6,700 nt of DNA, from NCBI GenBank assembly GCA_015489255.1, contig WGAD01000247.1, positions 1-6,700 of the forward strand. The letters are read 5' to 3'. The DNA is from Anaerolineales bacterium (GTDB taxonomy: Bacteria; Chloroflexota; Anaerolineae; Anaerolineales; Villigracilaceae). Below, piece by piece: positions 1 to 4,016 of the stretch; positions within the stretch are counted from its first letter, which is position 1; each line of letters starts with the position of its first letter. Below the pieces are notes generated by a model. It did not search any database. It was not told where the DNA came from and saw only the letters and a list, made by a program, of their open reading frames with translations. The translations under genes and the position numbers were made by a program.

Positions 1-220
1 CGCCGGTTGCCACGCCATACCCTGCCCGCTCCACGCGCGCAATGAGATCGGGCAAGGCCACAGCCGCGGGATCAAATTCCACAGTCGCCCGCTCGGAAGA
101 GAGGTTGACCACGGCGGCCTCGACCCCATCCATCTTCTTCAAATTTCGTTCCACCGTCGCCACACAATTGGCGCAGGTCATGCCGGTTACCGGCAAAGTC
201 AGTTGTTTCTTTTCGCTCAT
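1..220 (-). CDS. copA: P1B-type copper-translocating ATPase, N-terminal part (cut by window edge)
   Basis: Only the first 73 codons are in the window. They form one complete heavy-metal-associated (HMA) domain: the metal-binding loop GMTCANC (Cys16 and Cys19) follows a first beta strand, and the pattern continues with VERNLKKMDGV, a strand around VNLSSERATVEF and RVERAGYGV at the end. This is the N-terminal metal-binding domain typical of CopA-like Cu(I)-exporting membrane ATPases. The reading frame stays open past the usual end of a 68-70 aa chaperone and off the edge, in line with a long ATPase. The start at 220 is supported by a GAGGTG ribosome binding site five bases upstream. It is the last visible gene of a minus-strand copper operon, 54 bp after the HMA chaperone. 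The catalytic domains (DKTG, CPC) lie outside the window, so the ATPase call rests on the N-terminal domain plus csoR/copZ context. A second chaperone or another HMA-fused protein is the alternative. Confidence 0.8.
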   Translation of the reverse strand, partial: MSEKKQLTLPVTGMTCANCVATVERNLKKMDGVEAAVVNLSSERATVEFDPAAVALPDLIARVERAGYGVATG

Positions 221-235
221 AACACCTCGCTAAAA

Positions 236-264
236 GGCTGGCGACCCGAGCCAGGCCGCCAGCC
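236..264 (-). terminator. GC-rich hairpin with short T-run between copZ and copA
   Basis: Read on the minus strand, GGCTGGCG pairs perfectly with CGCCAGCC across a 13-base loop, and the stem is followed directly by TTTTA. This is the shape of an intrinsic terminator, with a short T-run. It lies 10 bases after the stop of the HMA chaperone gene, and the copA ribosome binding site follows a few bases later. Because copA has no obvious separate promoter in the 54-bp gap, the element more likely acts as a partial terminator or RNA-processing/stability hairpin than as a full stop. Its function is inferred; the inverted repeat itself is plain. Confidence 0.5.
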
Positions 265-274
265 ACTCAAGTCG

Positions 275-481
275 CTATTCAGCAACTGGGTAGTTGATTT
301 CAGCCAGCAGCGCCTTGATTTCCGTTTCGCTGGCCGGAGAATCGAAGACAATGGTCACCTGTTTGCTCTTGGGGTCGCCATCTACCGACTGTACGCCGGC
401 CAGTTCGCTCACTTCCATCTTGATGGTATGCACGCAATGGTGGCAGGTGATGTTGGGAATGGAATACGTTACGGTCGTCAT
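275..481 (-). CDS. copZ: HMA-domain copper chaperone (CopZ C-terminal-domain-like)
   Basis: This is a 68-aa single-domain protein of the HMA/Atx1 family that carries Cu(I) in the cytoplasm and hands it to the N-terminal domains of CopA-type ATPases. The metal loop is NITCHHC, with Cys13 and Cys16 as the CxxC ligands; His14 and His15 between them are an uncommon pair of intervening residues. The rest follows the ferredoxin-like fold: helix VHTIKMEVSEL, strand QSVDGD, strand KQVTIVFD, helix ETEIKALLAEI and a closing strand ending in YPVAE. An in-frame upstream ATG exists, but the start at 481 is chosen because GGAGG lies six bases before it and the HMA fold begins there. It follows the Cys-rich [2Fe-2S] gene by 38 bp and precedes copA, so it is probably co-transcribed under CsoR control. 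In Archaeoglobus CopZ this domain is fused to the C-terminus of the Cys-rich domain; here it is a separate gene. Confidence 0.88.
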   Translation of the reverse strand: MTTVTYSIPNITCHHCVHTIKMEVSELAGVQSVDGDPKSKQVTIVFDSPASETEIKALLAEINYPVAE

Positions 482-519
482 AATAAACCTCCAGAAGTGG
501 AAAATTTGGGAAACAGAGA

Positions 520-1008
520 TCAGGCGTCGCGCCGCGCTGCTGCGCGGACGTTGCCAAGACAGCAGCGCCCCTGCGGATTGCGCACCTCGCAAGCGCACTG
601 CCCGGCCTGGACGCCGGCCGTCACCGCCTCAACGATGCGGGAACCGCCGCCACCCAACGCCTCCCGGCGGATCGCGCCGAGGGTGTGCTGAAAACAATAA
701 CACACCAGGATCGTATCATCCTGCGGATGCTTTTGGTACACCCGCTCGCGCAGATCGGCTTCAGAAAAACACTGCCCCTCTGCATGGTAATACACCGTGG
801 GGCAATCAGCCGTCTCGCAGAAGAAGTAATCGCCGGGGCGCAGCACGTCCAACGGACGCGCCAGCAAAGACTTGACCGTCAATCGCTCGATCTTGCGCCC
901 CGCCCGGCCGCAAGTTGGGCAAAGAGAGCGCCCTCCCTGCTCCAGGATAGGTAGCCGATCGGCCTCACCCTTGGCGGGTGTCGTTGGGACAGCACAGCAA
1001 TCATCCAT
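520..1008 (-). CDS. Cys-rich CopZ N-terminal-type Zn/[2Fe-2S] protein
   Basis: This 162-aa protein has 13 cysteines and resembles the N-terminal zinc plus [2Fe-2S] domain of Archaeoglobus fulgidus CopZ, proposed to reduce Cu(II) to Cu(I) before transfer to the HMA domain. A candidate zinc module is formed by CPTC (Cys30, Cys33), Cys64, Cys69 and Cys80 around GDYFFC, CPTVYYH and GQCF. A candidate BFD-like [2Fe-2S] module is CYC (Cys103, Cys105) followed after about 33 residues by CAC (Cys138, Cys140) and CCLG (Cys149, Cys150). Cys4-Cys5 near the N-terminus are additional. The start at 1008 is preferred over one eight codons upstream: GAAGG lies six to seven bases before it, and it starts only one base after the csoR stop, implying translational coupling. 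The protein ends in an Arg/Ala-rich tail after the last Cys pair and has no HMA domain. Assignment of individual ligands is inferred from spacing. Confidence 0.78.
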   Translation of the reverse strand: MDDCCAVPTTPAKGEADRLPILEQGGRSLCPTCGRAGRKIERLTVKSLLARPLDVLRPGDYFFCETADCPTVYYHAEGQCFSEADLRERVYQKHPQDDTILVCYCFQHTLGAIRREALGGGGSRIVEAVTAGVQAGQCACEVRNPQGRCCLGNVRAAARRDA

Positions 1009-1009
1009 A

Positions 1010-1279
1010 TCAAACCTTCGTGGCCGTTTCAAAGACTTCCTGGATCTCCTTCAGCACCCGCTCGCGTTCCGCCGGATCGTCGCCACGGATGGCGGTAATT
1101 ACGCAGGAATTGAGGTGGTCTTCCAGGATGATGCCGCTCACCTTGTTCAAAGCCGCTTCTACCGCCTGAATCTGGCGGATGATGTCAATACAATAGGCAT
1201 CTTCTTCCACCATGCGGATAATGCCGCGCAAATGTCCTTCGATGGTCTTCAGTCGTCGTAAAACTTGCGGATTGCTCAT
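1010..1279 (-). CDS. csoR: CsoR-type copper-sensing transcriptional repressor
   Basis: This 89-aa all-helical protein belongs to the CsoR/RcnR (DUF156) family. The family start LRRLKTIEGHLRGIIRMVEED is followed by the Cu(I) ligands in the expected places: Cys30, His55 and Cys59, the same C-x24-H-x3-C spacing as Cys36/His61/Cys65 of Mycobacterium tuberculosis CsoR. Tyr29 directly precedes the first ligand, as in that protein. This pattern points to copper rather than the nickel/cobalt (RcnR) or formaldehyde (FrmR) sensors. Apo-CsoR binds GC-rich inverted repeats and lets go on binding Cu(I). The start at 1279 is chosen over an in-frame ATG 15 codons upstream, which would place the operator inside the gene; a modest GAAGAG ribosome binding site precedes it. 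It is the first gene of the leftward copper operon, and its stop is one base from the next start. Autoregulation is inferred from the adjacent operator. Confidence 0.93.
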   Translation of the reverse strand: MSNPQVLRRLKTIEGHLRGIIRMVEEDAYCIDIIRQIQAVEAALNKVSGIILEDHLNSCVITAIRGDDPAERERVLKEIQEVFETATKV

Positions 1280-1295
1280 TGTCTCTTCGCTTTCT

Positions 1296-1313
1296 ACCCC
1301 CGCCCAGGGGGGT
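1296..1313 (-). promoter_or_regulatory. Candidate CsoR operator
   Basis: An inverted repeat ACCCCC-N6-GGGGGT (top strand ACCCCC, GCCCAG, GGGGGT) lies 17-34 bases upstream of the csoR start. CsoR operators are known to be GC-rich inverted repeats with C/G tracts of this general form. Given the -10 box at 1325-1330, transcription should begin near 1318, so the repeat covers about +5 to +22, where a bound repressor would block the polymerase. No second copy of this repeat is seen near the divergent tetR promoter. Confidence 0.7.
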
Positions 1314-1324
1314 TGGGTGCACAC

Positions 1325-1353
1325 ATCCTAACACGATCAACCCACGGCGTCAA
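1325..1353 (-). promoter_or_regulatory. Sigma-70-type promoter of the copper operon
   Basis: On the minus strand a -35 box TTGACG (bases 1353-1348) is separated by exactly 17 bp from a -10 box TAGGAT (1330-1325). Both boxes are close to the housekeeping consensus and the spacing is optimal. The predicted transcript starts near 1318, giving a leader of about 39 bases before csoR. The candidate CsoR operator lies immediately downstream. Confidence 0.72.
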
Positions 1354-1547
1354 GGGTAATTCGCCTTTTCGCACCTTTGTTGTCTGCAATCGCCTTGGAG
1401 AACGCGCGCAGTTTGCAAAAACGGAACAGAAACAACCAGCGCTTCCCGTGTCTCCGCAGCTCCTGCGAGAAAAGCGCCGGGGCTGCTCGCCGTCCGCCCA
1501 GCCCTGCCCCTCCATCCCGTAAGCGCCGCCATCACCCCTTCTTCCCA
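1354..1547. other. Non-coding part of the divergent intergenic region
   Basis: About 190 bp between the copper-operon promoter and the tetR promoter hold no credible gene. Reading frames crossing it have low-complexity, Arg/Pro-rich translations without recognisable motifs and run through the promoter elements on either side. The only structure I see is an imperfect stem-loop at 1439-1477: GCGCTT pairs with AAGCGC outside, and an inner CGCAG-CTC-CTGCG hairpin is extended by TCT/AGA with one bulged base. No T-run makes it a convincing terminator on either strand. The stretch seems mainly to separate the two divergent operons. Confidence 0.55.
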
Positions 1548-1577
1548 TTGGCCAAAAGGCGCGCCTTGCGGTAAAAT
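1548..1577 (+). promoter_or_regulatory. Candidate promoter of the tetR-ABC exporter operon
   Basis: A -35-like TTGGCC (1548-1553) is followed after 18 bp by TAAAAT (1572-1577), a strong -10 box. Transcription would start near 1584, about 35 bases before the tetR start codon at 1619. The -35 is weak, which fits a moderate, repressible promoter. Inverted repeats in the spacer and at the start site support repression here. Confidence 0.55.
1556..1567. promoter_or_regulatory. 12-bp perfect palindrome in the tetR promoter spacer
   Basis: AAGGCGCGCCTT is a perfect palindrome lying exactly between the -35 and -10 boxes of the tetR promoter. TetR-family repressors bind palindromes in this position and often control their own operon, so this is a candidate operator. 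It is short for a TetR dimer site, and chance palindromes are more frequent in GC-rich DNA. Confidence 0.4.
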
Positions 1578-1600
1578 TATGACGCACAGCAGGCCATAAT
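1576..1600. promoter_or_regulatory. ATTATG-N13-CATAAT inverted repeat, candidate TetR operator
   Basis: ATTATG (1576-1581) and its reverse complement CATAAT (1595-1600) flank a 13-base centre. The 25-bp element begins at the end of the -10 box and covers the predicted transcription start. Its AT-rich half-sites stand out from the GC-rich surroundings. Size and position suit autorepression by the TetR protein encoded 19 bp downstream. It is an alternative or a partner to the palindrome at 1556-1567. Confidence 0.42.
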
Positions 1601-1618
1601 GCGAACGGAGAGCCATAA

Positions 1619-2185
1619 ATGACCGAAGACCGCCGCATCCGGCGCACCCAGCGGTTGCTGCACCATGCGCTGATCGAGTTGATCCTCGAACGCGGCTACC
1701 GCAACATCACCATTCAGGAAGTGTCCGCGCGCGCCGATATCGGCTATCGCACCTTTTTTCGCCACTACAACAGCCTGGACGACCTCCTCCTGGACGTCAT
1801 TCAGGAAACCCTGGACGAACTGGACCGCCGCCTGGACCTCTACCGCCCGGAAAGCGACCTGGAGGGCGTGCTTCTGCACAAGAGCATCGGGTTGTTTCGC
1901 TTCGTGCAAGAAAGAGAAGCCATCTTCCGCGTCCTCCTGCTCGATGACGGCGTCCGCTTCATCATCCAGCCTTTGCTCAACCGGGCGCGTTCCCGCGCTC
2001 AGGCCGCCATTCCTCCGCGAGAAGACATTCCCGCTTCCATCGTCGCCAATCATCTGATCATCAGCACCCTGGCTCTCCTGCGCTGGTGGCTGGAGTTTGA
2101 CCTCGCCTACCCACCGGAGGAGATGGGGCAATTCCTTCTGGAACTGATCATCCGTCCGCTCTGGAGCGCCATATCGCAATCATGA
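1619..2185 (+). CDS. TetR/AcrR-family transcriptional regulator
   Basis: This 188-aa protein has a typical TetR length and layout. The N-terminal DNA-binding domain covers about residues 8-55, beginning RRTQRLLHHALIELILERG; the helix-turn-helix lies near residues 32-51 (IQEVSARADIGYRTFFRHY), including the family's FFRHYNSLDDLL stretch that leads into the ligand domain. The C-terminal part is helical and contains RWWLEFDLAYPPEEMGQF (about 155-172), a pattern seen in DhaS-like TetR C-terminal domains. The start is supported by GGAG eight bases upstream and by the match to the family N-terminus. The stop overlaps the next gene's start (ATGA), so the regulator is the first gene of the exporter operon and most likely represses it together with itself until an unknown ligand binds. 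The ligand, perhaps a substrate of the exporter, cannot be read from the sequence. Confidence 0.88.
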   Translation: MTEDRRIRRTQRLLHHALIELILERGYRNITIQEVSARADIGYRTFFRHYNSLDDLLLDVIQETLDELDRRLDLYRPESDLEGVLLHKSIGLFRFVQEREAIFRVLLLDDGVRFIIQPLLNRARSRAQAAIPPREDIPASIVANHLIISTLALLRWWLEFDLAYPPEEMGQFLLELIIRPLWSAISQS

Positions 2186-2892
2186 ATGCATCCCCCTTGC
2201 TCGAAATGCGCCAGGTGGTCAAGCGCTATCGCACGCCCGCCGGCGCCTACCCGGCCCTCAAAGGGCTTGATCTGACCGTCTACCCCGGGGAATTTCTCGG
2301 CATCCTGGGGAAATCGGGTGCGGGCAAATCCACCCTGCTCAACATGATCACCGGCGTCGATCGCCCCACCGAGGGCGAAATCTGGATGCAGACGGAGGAA
2401 GGCCGCGTCGGCCTGCACCTTCTGGATGAAGACGCGCTGGCGCGCTGGCGCGGGCGCAACATCGGCGTGGTCTATCAGTCTTTTCAGCTCTTGCCCATGC
2501 TCACCCTGGTGGAGAACGTCATGCTGCCCATCGACCTCAGCGGAGATTACCACCCGCGCCTCAGCCGCCAGCGCGCACTGGAATTGCTGGATATGGTGGA
2601 ACTTTCCGCCCACGCCCACAAAACGCCCGATCTCATCTCTGGCGGGCAACAGCAACGGGTTGCCATCGCTCGCGCCCTGGCCAACGACCCGGCGCTGCTC
2701 GTGGCCGATGAACCCACCGGCAGCCTCGATACCGTCACTGCCGACGCCATCTTCACGATGTTCGAGCGCCTCGTGCAGACTGGTAAGACCATCATCATGG
2801 TGACCCACGATCAAGGGCTGCTGCCGCGCTTCAGCCGCCACCTCTTCCTCCACGACGGACAATGGACCAGCCCCGAGGAGGCGCTCTCATGA
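2182..2892 (+). CDS. MacB/LolD-type ABC transporter ATP-binding protein 1
   Basis: This 236-aa nucleotide-binding subunit has all catalytic motifs intact: Walker [10 protein letters not shown] (residues 43-51), Q-loop Gln99 in [10 protein letters not shown], signature ISGGQQQR (152-159), Walker B ALLVADEP with catalytic Glu177, D-loop SLD (181-183) and H-loop His209 in VTHD. The [17 protein letters not shown] stretch after the Q-loop is typical of the LolD/MacB group that works with FtsX-type permeases in mechanotransmission or efflux rather than bulk import. The start overlaps the tetR stop (ATGA); the nearest purine-rich site is about 15 bases upstream, so translation probably depends on coupling to tetR. 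The stop overlaps the next gene in the same ATGA manner. It is clearly paralogous to the following ATPase, with near-identical segments around Walker A and FQLLP, which suggests tandem duplication and a heterodimer. Confidence 0.94.
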   Translation: MNASPLLEMRQVVKRYRTPAGAYPALKGLDLTVYPGEFLGILGKSGAGKSTLLNMITGVDRPTEGEIWMQTEEGRVGLHLLDEDALARWRGRNIGVVYQSFQLLPMLTLVENVMLPIDLSGDYHPRLSRQRALELLDMVELSAHAHKTPDLISGGQQQRVAIARALANDPALLVADEPTGSLDTVTADAIFTMFERLVQTGKTIIMVTHDQGLLPRFSRHLFLHDGQWTSPEEALS

Positions 2893-4013
2893 GTGAACGC
2901 CAGCCCCTGATTGAGATGCAAGGCGTCGTCAAAACCTTTGTCAACGCCGCAGGACGCTTTACCGCCCTCAAGGGCATTGATTTGACCATTTACCAGGGAG
3001 AATTCGTCGCCATCATCGGCAAATCGGGCAGCGGCAAGAGCACCCTGCTCAACATGCTCACCGGCATCGATCACCCCACCGAAGGCCGCGTGCTCATCGC
3101 CGACACGGACCTCTACGCCATGAGCGAAAGCCAGCGCTCTCTCTGGCGCGGGCAGCATTTGGGCATTGTTTTTCAATTTTTTCAACTGTTGCCCACCCTG
3201 ACTTTGTTGGAAAACGTCATGCTGCCGATGGATTATGTGGACATCGTCCCGCGGGGACAACGCGCCCAACGCGCGCGCGATTTATTGCACCAGGTCGGGC
3301 TGGCCGACCAGGCCGACAAGCTGCCGCTGGCCGTCTCCACCGGTCAACAGCAACGGGCCGCGATCGCCCGCGCCCTGGCCAACGACCCGGGCATCCTGAT
3401 CACCGATGAACCCACCGGCAACCTCGACTCGCGTTCCGCCGCCCACATCATTGACATCTTCAGCGAACTTTCTCTTCAGGGGAAAACCATCGTCATGGTC
3501 ACACACGACCCAGACATGACCCGCCGCACCACCCGCACGCTGATCATCTCCGACGGCAAACTGGTCAACGAAGCCGTGGCGCAGGCGCTGCCCCTCCTTT
3601 CCCACCGCCAAATGCGCGAGGTGGAGCGCCGCGCCCAGGAAGTTGTTTTTGCCCCGGGCGAAACCATCATCACCCGCCAGCAGCCAGTGGACACCTTCTT
3701 TATCATCACCGCCGGGCAGGTAGAAGTGACCCTGCGCAACCGCCAGGGAGAGACCGTTCTGACCCGCCTGGGCCCGGGCGATTTCTTTGGCGAAGTGGAA
3801 TTGACCCGTGGCGGTCGGGCGATTGCCTCGGTGCGCGCCGCCGCAGCGGCGCCGGTGCAGGCGCTGGCGCTCTCCCGTGACGATTTCCACTGGTTGATGG
3901 ACGTCTCCCCTTTGACCGCAGACGCCATCGCTCGCCTGGTGCAATCCCGTTTGCAAACCAACCGCCAGCAAAACCGCACGCGCGGCCTGTTTGGCTGGCG
4001 CAAAGGAAAGTGA
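2889..4013 (+). CDS. ABC ATPase 2 fused to a cyclic-nucleotide-binding domain
   Basis: This is a 374-aa two-domain protein. Residues 1-228 form a MacB/LolD-type ATPase: Walker A GKSGSGKST (44-52), Q-loop Gln96 in IVFQFFQLLP, Walker B GILITDEP with Glu174, D-loop NLD and His206 in VTHD. The signature motif is VSTGQ (149-153) instead of LSGGQ, with Thr replacing the first Gly. Residues about 236-340 form a cNMP/CRP-like beta-barrel: LLSHRQMREVERRAQ helices, FAPGETI, FFIITAGQVEV, then a phosphate-binding-cassette-like GPGDFFGEVEL...GGRAIASVRA with Gly301, Glu302 and Arg310 kept. A basic tail ends in RGLFGWRKGK. The start at 2889 is favoured over one nine codons upstream because GAGGAGG lies seven bases before it and the ATGA overlap matches the operon style. 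The fused domain probably senses cAMP, cGMP or another ligand to tune the exporter; ligand identity and effect are inferred. Confidence 0.92.
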   Translation: MSERQPLIEMQGVVKTFVNAAGRFTALKGIDLTIYQGEFVAIIGKSGSGKSTLLNMLTGIDHPTEGRVLIADTDLYAMSESQRSLWRGQHLGIVFQFFQLLPTLTLLENVMLPMDYVDIVPRGQRAQRARDLLHQVGLADQADKLPLAVSTGQQQRAAIARALANDPGILITDEPTGNLDSRSAAHIIDIFSELSLQGKTIVMVTHDPDMTRRTTRTLIISDGKLVNEAVAQALPLLSHRQMREVERRAQEVVFAPGETIITRQQPVDTFFIITAGQVEVTLRNRQGETVLTRLGPGDFFGEVELTRGGRAIASVRAAAAAPVQALALSRDDFHWLMDVSPLTADAIARLVQSRLQTNRQQNRTRGLFGWRKGK

Positions 4014-4016
4014 ACC

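Noticed and set aside
275..1008. Reading the two CopZ halves as one gene broken by a frameshift
   Set aside because: The 38-bp gap carries a proper ribosome binding site and the second frame has its own ATG exactly at the start of the HMA fold, so two intact genes are more likely than a broken fusion.
1009..1032. Earlier start for the Cys-rich protein at 1032
   Set aside because: It would overlap csoR by 23 bases without a good ribosome binding site, while the start at 1008 has GAAGG correctly spaced.
1010..1324. Longer csoR form starting at 1324
   Set aside because: It adds 15 residues atypical for CsoR, starts ahead of the predicted transcription start near 1318, and would place the operator inside the coding sequence; the start at 1279 fits the family N-terminus.
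1556..1567. Palindrome as an attachment site or mobile-element end
   Set aside because: No direct repeat, integrase, transposase or second copy is present in the window; its position between promoter boxes favours a regulatory role.
1294..1647. Minus-strand frame of 117 codons across the intergenic region
   Set aside because: It would run through the tetR promoter, the csoR promoter and the CsoR operator, and its product is Arg/Gly-rich without similarity I recognise.
1577..2179. Minus-strand 200-codon frame opposite tetR
   Set aside because: It is the antisense image of the tetR helix-turn-helix gene, starts within tetR and shows no motif.
2862..2891. Earlier start for ATPase 2, nine codons upstream
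   Set aside because: The start at 2889 has GAGGAGG at ideal distance and the same ATGA overlap as the preceding gene pair; the extra residues do not belong to the ATPase fold.
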